From: Terriglobia bacterium
GTDB lineage: Bacteria; Acidobacteriota; Terriglobia; Bryobacterales; Bryobacteraceae
Reading direction: 5' to 3'
NCBI GenBank assembly: GCA_020073615.1
Contig: JAIQEX010000041.1
Coordinates: forward strand, 1 to 46,485
Length of the DNA stretch: 46,485 bases
Part shown: positions 18,513-27,098 of the stretch, in pieces
How the letters are laid out: each line of letters starts with the position of its first letter
How positions within the stretch are numbered: the stretch's first letter is position 1
The notes under the pieces: model-generated
What the model was told of the DNA's origin: nothing
Seen by the model: the letters and a program-made list of their open reading frames with translations, nothing else
Database searches by the model: none
Program-made: the position numbers and the translations under genes

Positions 18513-18905
18513 TTACTTCGCCCGCGTGGCGTCCAGCTTGGCTTTCATGGTCTGGCCGTCGGGCGAGGTCACGGTAACGTCGCCCTTGATGTGATCGCCG
18601 TCCAGCACCAGGTCCAGCTTATATAATGCTCCGTCCGGGGCATGCACCTCGCCCGTGATCTTATTGTTCTCGATCTTTCCCTTCTCAATCGGCCACTGTT
18701 CCCCTTCGTCCGGGCCGCCCGTGCCGGTGAGTTCGGTTCCGTTCTGCTTCAGCACCATGAACGCGGCGCTGTCCTCCGTATTCCCGTCGGGGCCGGTCAT
18801 AGTGAACGTTCCCGACCATTTCCCGGTCACGTCCGCGGCCCTCGCCGGCAGCGCCACCGCCAGGGCCAGCGCCACGAGCGTCAAAAAGCACACGAATCCC
18901 TTCAT
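18513..18905 (-). CDS. secreted small beta-rich protein
   Basis: 130 aa; ATG 18905 with GGAGG about 7 nt upstream. A signal peptide ending in ALPARAA is followed by about 105 residues of short beta strands with repeated G-N/D turns (VTGKWSGTFTM, NGTELTGTGG, KITGEVHAPDG, HIKGDVTVTSPDG). The layout 'G.W ... L....G..LTGT ... ITG.V' is shared with the N-terminal domain of the next gene's acetamidase, so the two are probably homologous modules. Similar small proteins are common and unnamed in acidobacteria. Likely periplasmic; function unknown. First gene of the leftward operon, 16 bp before the acetamidase start. Confidence 0.75.
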   Translation of the reverse strand: MKGFVCFLTLVALALAVALPARAADVTGKWSGTFTMTGPDGNTEDSAAFMVLKQNGTELTGTGGPDEGEQWPIEKGKIENNKITGEVHAPDGALYKLDLVLDGDHIKGDVTVTSPDGQTMKAKLDATRAK

Positions 18906-18993
18906 GTAAACCTCCGCACAGCTAAGACGTTCATCATTCAGAAAAGTTTAATGCATTTTCGCGCGGGCCGGGCAAACGGACTCGTTATCACAC

Positions 18994-19021
18994 TTGTAAA
19001 GGAAATCGCGCGTGCTACTAT
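18994..19021 (+). promoter_or_regulatory. candidate promoter of the phoR-like gene
   Basis: TTGTAA (18994-18999) and TACTAT (19016-19021) with 16-nt spacing lie 15 nt before the kinase ATG at 19037. Confidence 0.4.
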
Positions 19022-19036
19022 TGGGGCAATCCTGAG

Positions 19037-20392
19037 ATGCGGGGATCCATCTCCCACAAGGCCCTGGCCATCGCGCTTGCGCTCGTGGCTCCTCCGGTGA
19101 TCCTTCTCTTCGCCCATGTGCACGATGCCGGAATCCGCGCCCTGGCCCTCGGGCTGGCGTTGGCCGGGATGGCGCTGGCCTGGTGGTTCGCGGTGTCGCT
19201 GGCGCTACGCATCAACCGCATGACCCTCTTCGTGCAACGGATTCTGAACCCGGGTGTGGGGCGGCCTCGCTTGCGGACCGAGGGCGACGAATTGGGCGAG
19301 CTGGCGCGAGCCCTTTCCCGACGGGCGCCCGAAATCGAGGACCTGGTGAAACGCCTCGGCACGGAGCTCACGCGGCGCGAAGCCATCCTGGCGAGCATGT
19401 CGGAGCCGGTGCTGGCGGTGGACGCGCATTTGAACGTGACGTTTTGCAATCCCGCGTTCCAGCAAACAGTGGGGGACCACGGGGTAGTGGAAGGCGTTCC
19501 GCTCATCAAGATGGTGCGCGACCCGGACCTATTTCGCGTCTTGCAGCGCGCGGTGGATTCGGAAGAAACGGTGCGCGTGCGCCTGCGCCTGGCGGCCGGC
19601 GGAGGACGTTCCTTCGACGTCTATGCGGCGCCGCTGTCGGGCAGCGCCCCGCGCGGCGCCTTTGCCATCCTGCACGACGTGACGCCCATCGAGCGGCTGG
19701 AGCGGACCAAGCGGGATTTCATCGCCAACGTCTCGCACGAGTTTCGCACGCCGCTGGCCATCATTTGCGGCTATGCCGAGACGCTGCTCGAAAGCGGGCT
19801 CGAAGACCCGGAGAACCGCCGCCGCTTCGTCGAGATCATCCAGGCCAACGGCGTGCGGCTGAACAACATCGCCGCCGACCTGATTGCCTTGTCGGAACTG
19901 GAGGCCGGCAGCCCGGCAGCGGCGCCTGGAGCGGTGCGCGTGGACGAAGCGATTTCGGGGGCGCTACGCGTCATCGAGCCGGCGGCCAGGCTCAGCGGCG
20001 TGCGTCTGCATGCCGGTCCCGTCCCGGAGGTCGAGATCCTGGGCTACGGAATCCGCTTCGAACAGGCGCTGGTCAACCTGCTCGACAACGCCGTCAAGTT
20101 CAACAAGCCGGATGGGGAGGTCCGCGTGGAAGTCCGCACGCGCGGCGACCGCCACGTGGAGGTCACGGTCGCCGATACCGGGCTGGGAATCCCCGCCGAA
20201 GATCTTTCGCGCATTTTCGAACGCTTCTACCGTGTGGACAAGACCCGCTCCCGGCAAGTGGGAGGGACCGGGCTCGGACTGTCCATCGTGAAGCACGCCA
20301 TCGAACAGATGAACGGCACGGTGGCGGCCGAAAGCCAGCTTGGCAAAGGTTCCAGATTTACCATTACCCTGCCGCAGTACGCGCGCACGTGA
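19037..20392 (+). CDS. phoR: PhoR-like sensor histidine kinase
   Basis: 451 aa. Two N-terminal membrane helices (about 9-27 and 34-56) with almost no periplasmic loop, then a HAMP-like linker and a PAS domain (about 115-215, PVLAVDAHLNVTFCNPAF). HisKA follows with phospho-acceptor H234 in NVSHEFRTPL, then the ATPase domain with NLLDNAVKFNK (N box), DTGLGIP (G1), FERFYRVDK (F box) and GGTGLGLSIVK (G2). This domain order without a sensory loop is that of PhoR, which senses phosphate through PstSCAB-PhoU. The following porin and pst genes support that. No phoB response-regulator gene is next to it, which is unusual. Confidence 0.85.
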   Translation: MRGSISHKALAIALALVAPPVILLFAHVHDAGIRALALGLALAGMALAWWFAVSLALRINRMTLFVQRILNPGVGRPRLRTEGDELGELARALSRRAPEIEDLVKRLGTELTRREAILASMSEPVLAVDAHLNVTFCNPAFQQTVGDHGVVEGVPLIKMVRDPDLFRVLQRAVDSEETVRVRLRLAAGGGRSFDVYAAPLSGSAPRGAFAILHDVTPIERLERTKRDFIANVSHEFRTPLAIICGYAETLLESGLEDPENRRRFVEIIQANGVRLNNIAADLIALSELEAGSPAAAPGAVRVDEAISGALRVIEPAARLSGVRLHAGPVPEVEILGYGIRFEQALVNLLDNAVKFNKPDGEVRVEVRTRGDRHVEVTVADTGLGIPAEDLSRIFERFYRVDKTRSRQVGGTGLGLSIVKHAIEQMNGTVAAESQLGKGSRFTITLPQYART

Positions 20393-20408
20393 GCGATCCT
20401 TAACCGCG

Positions 20409-20440
20409 CAGTCATCGTACAGTAACACGGCTTCAGTAAC
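20409..20440 (+). promoter_or_regulatory. Pho-box-like repeats before the porin gene
   Basis: CAGTCAT (20409-20415) and CAGTAAC (20420-20426) are spaced 11 bp apart with a 4-bp gap, the layout of PhoB half-sites; a further CAGTAAC sits at 20434-20440. The porin ATG is at 20496. Confidence 0.5.
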
Positions 20441-20495
20441 CTCAAACGTTAGCTCCGCAAACTTGCAATCACTCTTTTCAGGAAGGAATGTCGGA

Positions 20496-22145
20496 ATGAA
20501 CAGATCGCGAACAGCAGCATTGGCATTGTGCTCCATGGCGGTGGCGTTTCTCGGAACGGGCCGGGCGGCCGATCCGCCGGCGAATCCCAACGGAGCCGCC
20601 ACCACCAACGCCTCGCCGGAACTGGCGAAACTGAAAGCACAATTAGACGAACAGCAGAAGCTTATCGAGCAACTGCGCACCGCTCTGGAAGCGCAGCAGA
20701 AGATCCTCGAGCAGGTGACGGCCTCGCGGCGCATGATGCCCAACCTGGGAGAAGTGGCGTCGACCACGCCCACGCTTCCCTCCGCGCCAACGGCTGCGCC
20801 GCCTTCGCCCCGCGTCCCCGCGCCGGCCCAGGCGGAAAGCGCCGCGCCGCTGCAAATTCAGATCGGCGACACCACCATCATGCCGGTCGGATTCATGGAT
20901 GCCACGGCGGTGTGGCGCGACAAGAACGCGGGCTCGGGTATCGGCAGCAACTTCGGCAGCGTCCCGTTCAATAATGTGACCGCGGGCAAGCTCGGCGAAT
21001 TCCGCTTCAGCCCGCAGAACTCGCGCCTGGGCTTCCGCGTGGACGGCAACTGGAAGGGTGCCCACTTCATCGGCTACAACGAGTTCGACTTCCTGGGCAC
21101 CAGCGGATCCAACAACCTGGGTGTGACCAACGGCGCCTTCGTGCCGCGCCTCCGCCTGTTCTGGATAGACGTGCGCAAGGACCAGTGGGAAATCCTGGGC
21201 GGCCAGAGCTGGAGCATGCTCACCCCCAACCGCAAGGGCATCTCGGCGTTGCCGGGCGACATCTTTTTCAGCCAGGTCGTGGATGTGAATTACATGATCG
21301 GTTTGCCCTGGACGCGCCAGCCCGGCGTCCGTTTCCTCTACCATCCCACCAACCAGGTGACGCTGGGCGTCTCGCTCGAGAATCCCAACCAGTACATCGG
21401 TGGGTCGGCGGGCGGACCCGCGATCGTGCTTCCCGCGGCCCTCACCGCCCTGGCCGGCACCCAACTCGACAATTCGAGCAACGTGCTGGTGACGCCCAAC
21501 GTGCACCCCGACATCATCGCCAAGATCGCCTTTGACCCGAATTCCAAAGTCCACGTGGAAATCGCGGGCATCGAGCGCACCTTCAAGGATTGGAACCCGG
21601 CGACCAACCAATACTCCACCAAGGCGGCCGGCGGCGGCGCGATCAACGCCAATTTCGAGGTGGTCAAGAACTTCCGCCTGATCACCAACAACTACTGGAG
21701 CGATGGCGGGGGGCGGTACATCTTCGGCCAAGCCCCGGACGTTGTGGTACGCGCCAACGGCAGCATCAGTCCCATCCATGCGGGCGGCACGGTGGACGGA
21801 TTCGAAGCCGTGGTGAACAAGAACACCCTCCTGTACTCCTACTACGGTGGCCTCTACGTGGGCCGCAACGTGGCCGTTGACGCCAACGGCACCAATCTGG
21901 TGGGCTACGGCTTCCGGGGCTCGGCCAACAGCCAGAATCGCAATGTACAGGAACTCACTTTCGGCTTGAACCAGACCTTGTGGAAAGACGCCAAGTACGG
22001 CGCGCTCAACTTCATGGCCCAGTATGAGTACCTGTTTCGCCGCCCCTGGTTTGTGGCCGCGAATACACCCAAAGCCACGCACGACAACACGGTGTACCTG
22101 AACCTGCGATACACGCTTCCGGGCGGTGCGCCCGCGATCAAGTGA
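20496..22145 (+). CDS. outer-membrane porin with N-terminal coiled coil (DcaP-like)
   Basis: 549 aa from ATG 20496, with GGAAGG 9 nt before. Signal peptide (MNRSRTAALALCSMAVAFLGTGRAA). A coiled-coil stretch follows (about 45-80, ELAKLKAQLDEQQKLIEQL), then a Pro/Ala-rich linker to about 145, and a beta-barrel of alternating aromatic strands (FRFSPQNSRLGFRVDG, HFIGYNEFDFLG, WEILGGQSWSML) ending in a short strand NLRYTLPGGAPAIK. A trimerising coiled coil before a barrel is the plan of DcaP-type and related porins. Placement between phoR and pstS, with a Pho-box-like site upstream, suggests uptake of phosphate or organophosphate across the outer membrane; the selectivity is inferred from context only. 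Confidence 0.75.
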   Translation: MNRSRTAALALCSMAVAFLGTGRAADPPANPNGAATTNASPELAKLKAQLDEQQKLIEQLRTALEAQQKILEQVTASRRMMPNLGEVASTTPTLPSAPTAAPPSPRVPAPAQAESAAPLQIQIGDTTIMPVGFMDATAVWRDKNAGSGIGSNFGSVPFNNVTAGKLGEFRFSPQNSRLGFRVDGNWKGAHFIGYNEFDFLGTSGSNNLGVTNGAFVPRLRLFWIDVRKDQWEILGGQSWSMLTPNRKGISALPGDIFFSQVVDVNYMIGLPWTRQPGVRFLYHPTNQVTLGVSLENPNQYIGGSAGGPAIVLPAALTALAGTQLDNSSNVLVTPNVHPDIIAKIAFDPNSKVHVEIAGIERTFKDWNPATNQYSTKAAGGGAINANFEVVKNFRLITNNYWSDGGGRYIFGQAPDVVVRANGSISPIHAGGTVDGFEAVVNKNTLLYSYYGGLYVGRNVAVDANGTNLVGYGFRGSANSQNRNVQELTFGLNQTLWKDAKYGALNFMAQYEYLFRRPWFVAANTPKATHDNTVYLNLRYTLPGGAPAIK

Positions 22146-22157
22146 ACGTCGCACGCT

Positions 22158-22175
22158 TCGTAACAGAACTGTAAC
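22158..22175 (+). promoter_or_regulatory. Pho box of the pst operon
   Basis: TCGTAAC (22158-22164), four bases AGAA, then CTGTAAC (22169-22175): two half-sites at 11-bp period. A weaker third copy (GTGAGA, 22182-22187) is in phase. GAAAAT (22186-22191) would serve as the -10, 17 nt before the pstS ATG. Confidence 0.65.
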
Positions 22176-22207
22176 ATTCGAGTGAGAAAATTGAGGTGAC
22201 AACACAA

Positions 22208-23218
22208 ATGAAGAGAATGCATCTGACTTTGGCGGGATTGCTGATGGCGGGCGCCTCCCTCGCGACGGCGCAGCAGATCAATGCGGCAGGCGCTACCTTT
22301 CCCGCGGTGATCTATCAGAAGTGGTTCCAGGATTATCACGGCAAGAATCCCGGCGTGCAGGTGAACTATCAGTCACTCGGGTCGGGCGCCGGTATCCAGC
22401 AGCTCACTTCGGGAACCGTGGATTTCGGCGCTTCGGACATGCCCATGACCAACGACCAGATCGCGGCCATGAAGGTGAAGCCCCTGCACTTCCCCACGGT
22501 CCTGGGCGCCGTGGTACCGATTTACAACATCCCCGGTGTCACCCAGGAGCTGCGGTTCGCGCCCGAAACGCTGGCGGGCATCTTTCTGGGCTCGATCAAG
22601 AAATGGAACGATGGCGCTCTCACGAAAGACAACCCCGGGGTAAAGTTTCCGGACAAGGAGATTGAGGTGGTCCACCGGTCGGACGGCAGCGGCACGACAT
22701 TCGTGTGGACCGATTACCTGTCGAAGGTCAGCCCCGAATGGAAGAGCAAAGTCGGCGCCAATACCTCGGTGGCCTGGCCTGTCGGCCTGGGCCAAAAAGG
22801 GAACGAGGGTGTGGCCGGCCAGGTGCAGCAGATGCCTTTCTCCATGGGATACGTGGAGCTGATTTACGCGGCCAAGAACAAGCTGGGCTACGGCACGGTA
22901 AAGAACGCGGCAGGAGCGTGGGTGAAGCCGAGCCTGGAATCGGTGACCGAGGCGGCGGCCGGCGCGGCTAAGTCCATGCCCGATGATTTCCGGGTCTCCA
23001 TCACCAACCCTCCCGGAAAGGGCGCATATCCGATCGCCACCTTCACGTGGCTGCTGATCCCGGAAAAGTTCTCCGACGCGAACAAGGCCAAAAGCATCAA
23101 AGTATTTCTCCAGTGGATGCTGGCCGACGGCCAGAAGTACGCCGCGGGCCTCGACTACGCGCCGCTTCCCAAGGAAGTGGTGGCCCGGGAGGAGAAGCAG
23201 ATCGCGCGGATTCAGTAA
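22208..23218 (+). CDS. pstS: phosphate ABC transporter, substrate-binding protein PstS
   Basis: 336 aa from ATG 22208 (GAGG 11 nt upstream); signal peptide MKRMHLTLAGLLMAGASLATA. PstS motifs: INAAGATFPAVIYQKW, YQSLGSGAGIQQ, DFGASDMPM and RSDGSGTTFVWTDYL, which carry the Ser/Thr/Asp/Arg residues that hydrogen-bond phosphate. Periplasmic, or in this group possibly membrane-associated; delivers phosphate to PstCA. First gene of pstSCAB-phoU, directly behind a Pho box; pstC starts 6 bp after the stop. Confidence 0.96.
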   Translation: MKRMHLTLAGLLMAGASLATAQQINAAGATFPAVIYQKWFQDYHGKNPGVQVNYQSLGSGAGIQQLTSGTVDFGASDMPMTNDQIAAMKVKPLHFPTVLGAVVPIYNIPGVTQELRFAPETLAGIFLGSIKKWNDGALTKDNPGVKFPDKEIEVVHRSDGSGTTFVWTDYLSKVSPEWKSKVGANTSVAWPVGLGQKGNEGVAGQVQQMPFSMGYVELIYAAKNKLGYGTVKNAAGAWVKPSLESVTEAAAGAAKSMPDDFRVSITNPPGKGAYPIATFTWLLIPEKFSDANKAKSIKVFLQWMLADGQKYAAGLDYAPLPKEVVAREEKQIARIQ

Positions 23219-23224
23219 ACGCTT

Positions 23225-24184
23225 ATGTCTACTCCAGCGGCTGTGGCAGCTCCCTTCGCGGGACGGCGAGTGCAAACGGGCGACGTGGCCGCCCGTTTGA
23301 TCACCCTGGCCTTTGCGGCGGGCATTCTGCTGGTTGCCCTGCTGCTGGTGCGGGAGCTCTGGACCAGCTCCAGTGCGGCGCGCCATGACTTGGGCTTCGG
23401 CTTTCTGAAGTCGAGCGAATGGGATCCCGTGACCGAGAAGTTCGGCGCTCTGCCGTTCATCTACGGGACGGTGTTGACTTCGGTGGTGGCGCTACTGATC
23501 TCCGTGCCGCTGGGGTTGGGTGCGGCCATTTTCCTTTCGGAGCTGGCGCCGGCCGGCGTTTCCAACGCACTGACCTTCCTGATCGAGCTGCTGGCCGCGA
23601 TCCCCAGCGTCATCTACGGACTGCTGGCGATCTTCGCCCTGGTTCCGCTGATGCGCAACCATGTCGAGCCGTTCCTGAAAACCACGCTGGGATGGCTGCC
23701 GTTTTTTCAAGGGCGGGCTTACGGCGTGGGCTACCTCACAGCAGCCGTGATTCTGGCGGTGATGACCATTCCCTTCGTCATCTCGGTATCGCGCGAATCT
23801 CTTCTGGCGGTGCCGCGGGAGCAGCGGGAAGCGGCCCTGGCGCTGGGGGCCACGCGTTGGGAGACCACCTGGCAAGTGGTCGTTCCGTACGCCAAACTCG
23901 GCATCCTGGGATCGGTCTTCCTGGGACTGGCGCGCGCTCTGGGCGAGACCATGGCGGTCACCATGGTGATCGGCAACGATCCCAAGATCAGCGCGTCGCT
24001 GCTGGCGCCGGGCTATACCATCGCCGCGGTGATCGCCAACGAATTCACCGAAGCCACGGGCAAGATCTACCCCGCGGCGCTGGTGGAGCTGGGGCTGGTG
24101 CTGTTTGGCCTGACCATCGTCATCAACGGCGTGGCGCGTCTCATGATCATGGCCACCACGCGGAAGGGGTCCCGGCGGTCATGA
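23225..24184 (+). CDS. pstC: phosphate ABC transporter permease PstC
   Basis: 319 aa inner-membrane protein with six or more hydrophobic segments. The family pattern LPFIYGTVLTSVVALLISVPLG is followed by IPSVIYGLLAIFALVPLM and the cytoplasmic EAA loop (REAALALGATRWETTWQVVVPYAK) that docks PstB. ARALGETMAVTMVIGN is a PstC hallmark containing the Glu implicated in transport. The stop overlaps the pstA start by 4 bp (ATGA). Confidence 0.95.
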   Translation: MSTPAAVAAPFAGRRVQTGDVAARLITLAFAAGILLVALLLVRELWTSSSAARHDLGFGFLKSSEWDPVTEKFGALPFIYGTVLTSVVALLISVPLGLGAAIFLSELAPAGVSNALTFLIELLAAIPSVIYGLLAIFALVPLMRNHVEPFLKTTLGWLPFFQGRAYGVGYLTAAVILAVMTIPFVISVSRESLLAVPREQREAALALGATRWETTWQVVVPYAKLGILGSVFLGLARALGETMAVTMVIGNDPKISASLLAPGYTIAAVIANEFTEATGKIYPAALVELGLVLFGLTIVINGVARLMIMATTRKGSRRS

Positions 24185-25029
24185 ACGGGCGGCTAATGTG
24201 GCGCAAGATGGTCAACGGGGTGATGCTCTCGCTCACCGGCGTCTTCACCGTAGCGACGATTTCGGTTCTCTTTTTGATCCTGGGATACCTGGTCTACTAT
24301 GGCGGCCGCTCGCTGGACTGGAATTTCTTCACCCGCCTCCCGCTGTCGCCCGGCGAACAGGGCGGCGGCATGGCCAACGCCATTGTCGGCACCGTGCAGA
24401 TCGTGGGCACGGCAGCCTTTATCGGCCTCCCCATCGGTTTCCTCGCCGGCGTGTATCTGTCGGAATTCGAAGACCGGCGCTTCGCCCCCTTGGTGCGCTA
24501 CGTGGCCGACCTGTTGAACGGCATTCCCTCCATCGTGATCGGCCTGCTCGCGTGGTCCCTGGTGGTGGTTCCCATGCGGCGGTTTTCCGCCCTGGCCGGC
24601 TCCATCGCGCTCAGCGTCATGCTCGTCCCCATCGTGACGCGGCAGACCGAACAGTTCCTCCGCGAAGTTCCCTCCGCCCTGCGCGAGGGAGCGCTGGCGC
24701 TGGGCGCGAGTAAATGGAAGATGATCGCCACGGTGGTGGTGCCCGCCGGCAGTAAGGGCGTGCTGACCGGCATGATCCTGGGGGTCGCGCGCATTGCCGG
24801 CGAGTCGGCGCCGCTGCTGTTCACTTCGCTCAACAATCAATTCTGGGGAGGCTTCACCCAGCCCACCGCGTCCCTGCCGCAGATGATCTATACCCACGCC
24901 ATTTCGGTCTATGACGACTGGCACCGGCAGGCGTGGGCCGCCGGGCTGGTGCTGATTACGCTGGTGCTGGTGGCCAACATTGCCGCCCGCCTGGTCTTAG
25001 CAAGAGGGATTTCCGTTCCGCGTGGCTGA
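24181..25029 (+). CDS. pstA: phosphate ABC transporter permease PstA
   Basis: 282 aa from ATG 24181, overlapping pstC by 4 bp. Six predicted helices, with [36 protein letters not shown] and the EAA loop [23 protein letters not shown], then [15 protein letters not shown], the PstA counterpart of the PstC Glu motif. The periplasmic end [14 protein letters not shown] is typical. Overlaps pstB by 8 bp if the GTG start of pstB is used. Confidence 0.95.
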   Translation: MNGRLMWRKMVNGVMLSLTGVFTVATISVLFLILGYLVYYGGRSLDWNFFTRLPLSPGEQGGGMANAIVGTVQIVGTAAFIGLPIGFLAGVYLSEFEDRRFAPLVRYVADLLNGIPSIVIGLLAWSLVVVPMRRFSALAGSIALSVMLVPIVTRQTEQFLREVPSALREGALALGASKWKMIATVVVPAGSKGVLTGMILGVARIAGESAPLLFTSLNNQFWGGFTQPTASLPQMIYTHAISVYDDWHRQAWAAGLVLITLVLVANIAARLVLARGISVPRG

Positions 25030-25879
25030 TACCGAGACGCTTATGTACACCTTGCCCGAATCCGTGTCGCAGCCGAAACCTTCCCGGCAAGAGAAGGACA
25101 ACCAATTGCCAGGCAGTCCCGCCGCGGAGTTGAGCCCCAAACTGCGGGCCAGCAACGTGAGTTTCTTCTATGGCGCCTTCCAGGCGTTATTCGACATTTC
25201 CCTCGACATGCTGGCCAGGCGGATTACCGCGCTGATCGGTCCTTCGGGCTGCGGCAAATCGACGTTTCTGCGGAATCTTAACCGCATCAATGAAACCGTG
25301 CGCCACGCGCGCATGGAGGGGAAAGTCCTGCTGGACAACGAAGACGTGCGCAACGTGGATGTCACCAGCCTGCGCCGCCGCGTGGGCATGGTGTTCCAAC
25401 GGCCCAATCCGTTCCCCAAGTCGATCGCCGACAACATCGCCTACGGCCTGCGCATCAACGGCATGGCTTCGCGCAGCGAAATGCGCGACCGCGTGGAGCA
25501 CAGCCTGCGGCGGGCGGCGCTCTGGGATGAAGTCAAGGACAAGCTGAACGACTCGGCTTACGCCCTGTCGGGCGGCCAGCAGCAGCGGCTGTGCATCGCC
25601 CGCGCGCTGGCCGTCGATCCCGAAGTGCTGCTGCTCGACGAGCCCTGCTCGGCCCTCGACCCCATCGCCACCGCCAAGATCGAAGACCTGATGTTCAGCC
25701 TCAAGGATCAGTGCACCATGGTGATCGTGACGCACAACATGCAGCAGGCGGCCCGCGTCGCGGATTTCACCGGCTTTTTCCTGCTGGGCCGCCTGATCGA
25801 ATACAACAAAACCGATATCGTGTTCCGCACCCCGGCGCGCAAGGAGACGGAGGATTACATCACGGGGAGATTCGGGTAG
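25022..25879 (+). CDS. pstB: phosphate ABC transporter ATP-binding protein PstB
   Basis: 285 aa from GTG 25022; ATG 25043 is an alternative, since the first 35 residues are poorly conserved. Walker A GPSGCGKS (about 78-85), [18 protein letters not shown] (PstB-specific Q loop), signature LSGGQQQR (about 182-189), Walker [14 protein letters not shown] and switch His in [15 protein letters not shown]. Energises phosphate import with PstC and PstA at the inner membrane and contributes to PhoR signalling. Confidence 0.96.
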   Translation: MADTETLMYTLPESVSQPKPSRQEKDNQLPGSPAAELSPKLRASNVSFFYGAFQALFDISLDMLARRITALIGPSGCGKSTFLRNLNRINETVRHARMEGKVLLDNEDVRNVDVTSLRRRVGMVFQRPNPFPKSIADNIAYGLRINGMASRSEMRDRVEHSLRRAALWDEVKDKLNDSAYALSGGQQQRLCIARALAVDPEVLLLDEPCSALDPIATAKIEDLMFSLKDQCTMVIVTHNMQQAARVADFTGFFLLGRLIEYNKTDIVFRTPARKETEDYITGRFG

Positions 25880-25909
25880 GCGAATGGTGCTTCAATGGGA
25901 GGGGCCGCG

Positions 25910-26593
25910 ATGCGACACTTCACTGTCGAACTCGAGGAGTTGAATCAGAAGCTGTTGCAGATGGGCGGGCTGGTGGAGTCCGCCATTCACCGCAGCGTGC
26001 GGTCGCTGGTCGAACAGGACCGGGACCTGGCCGAACAGGTCATTCGCGACGAGCCGCAGATCAACAGAATGGAGATGGAGATCGACGGGCTGGTCACCCG
26101 CCTGCTCGCCTTGCGGCAACCGGTGGCGCGCGATCTCCGCTTCCTGACGTCGGTGCTCAAGATCAATACCGACCTGGAGCGCATTGGCGACCTGGCGCAG
26201 CACATCGCCGAGCGGTCGCTTTCGCTCATGCACCATCCGCTGGTGAAGCCGATGGTGGACATCCCCAAGATGGCGTCGCTGGTGCAGGCCATGCTGCTCA
26301 AGTGCCTCGACGCGTTTGTGCATGAAGACGCCGCGCTGGCGCGCTCCGTGCTCATCTCCGACGATGAGGTGGACGCCCTGCGCGATGCCGTCTACGGGGA
26401 CCTGCTGGAGACCATGCAGCGCGACCCCGGGGTGGTGCCGGCGGCGGTGGATCTCATCTTCGTGGCGCGCAACCTGGAGCGCATCGGCGACCACGCCACC
26501 AACATCGCCGAAGACGTCGTATTCCTGGTGAAAGGCATCGACGTCCGGCACCACGCCGAAGACCACACCGACCTGAGCATGCCGCGGGAGTGA
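25910..26593 (+). CDS. phoU: phosphate signalling regulator PhoU
   Basis: 227 aa from ATG 25910, preceded by GGGAGGGG at 5 nt; an ATG 15 bp earlier lacks one. Two three-helix PhoU bundles with the metal-binding repeats DLERIGDLAQHIAE (about 90-103) and NLERIGDHATNIAEDVV (about 191-207). PhoU couples the Pst transporter state to PhoR and restrains phosphate uptake. Last gene of the Pst operon, 30 bp after pstB. Confidence 0.95.
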   Translation: MRHFTVELEELNQKLLQMGGLVESAIHRSVRSLVEQDRDLAEQVIRDEPQINRMEMEIDGLVTRLLALRQPVARDLRFLTSVLKINTDLERIGDLAQHIAERSLSLMHHPLVKPMVDIPKMASLVQAMLLKCLDAFVHEDAALARSVLISDDEVDALRDAVYGDLLETMQRDPGVVPAAVDLIFVARNLERIGDHATNIAEDVVFLVKGIDVRHHAEDHTDLSMPRE

Positions 26594-26613
26594 GGGCAAG
26601 AGGGGTATGCCCC

Positions 26614-26760
26614 ATGCCGGTCACCCGTCCATTGAGGAACTCGTTGCCGAATAGGGCACGAGGTTCCGGCATGGACGACTATGTCACAAAGCCCCTGGTG
26701 CGCGATGAGTTGACCATGACCCTGGCGCGGGTGTGCGATTCCCGCGCCGTCGTGGTCTGA
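26614..26760 (+). pseudogene. fragment of a response-regulator receiver domain
   Basis: A 48-codon frame ending TGA 26758-26760. Residues 20-40 read MDDYVTKPLVRDELTMTLAR, the beta5-alpha5 end of a receiver domain (Lys in TKP is the conserved switch lysine). The MDDY variant is more like receivers of hybrid kinases than PhoB-type regulators. Everything upstream of that point is missing. It lies directly behind phoU; the rest of the 244-bp gap to xseB shows nothing else. Confidence 0.5.
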
Positions 26761-26837
26761 CCTCGGGCGCGCCTTCCGCCATCGCCCTCCGCCCCGCGGC
26801 CCGGCCTCGATTTGCCCGCCCTTGTTAGAATAAGGCG

Positions 26838-27098
26838 ATGGCGGATAATCAGGCCGGCGCGGAGCCGGTGGCGTCTTTCGAATCGTGCCTCGACGAGCTC
26901 GAAAAGGTGGTGCAGCAACTGGAGGCGGGCGACCTCTCGCTCGAGCGCTCGCTGGCGCTCTTCGAGCGCGGCATGAGCCTCAGCGATACCTGCCGCAAGC
27001 AGCTCGAAGAGGCCGAGACGCGCGTCGAAATGCTCATCCGCAAAGAGGGCAAGATCGCGGCCGAGCCGTTCCGCCCGGAAAAATCCGAAAAGGCATGA
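26838..27098 (+). CDS. xseB: exodeoxyribonuclease VII small subunit
   Basis: 86 aa. The XseB motif SFESCLDELEKVVQQLEAGDLSLERSLALFERGM spans about 14-47 (shown here by its first and last parts) and forms the helical hairpin that binds XseA. The large-subunit gene xseA is not in the window. The first gene of a rightward run; its stop overlaps the ispA start by 4 bp. xseB next to ispA is a widespread arrangement. Confidence 0.93.
   Translation: MADNQAGAEPVASFESCLDELEKVVQQLEAGDLSLERSLALFERGMSLSDTCRKQLEEAETRVEMLIRKEGKIAAEPFRPEKSEKA

Noticed and set aside
20643-22205. 520-codon minus-strand open frame
   Set aside because: Antisense of the porin gene, which has a signal peptide and barrel strands.
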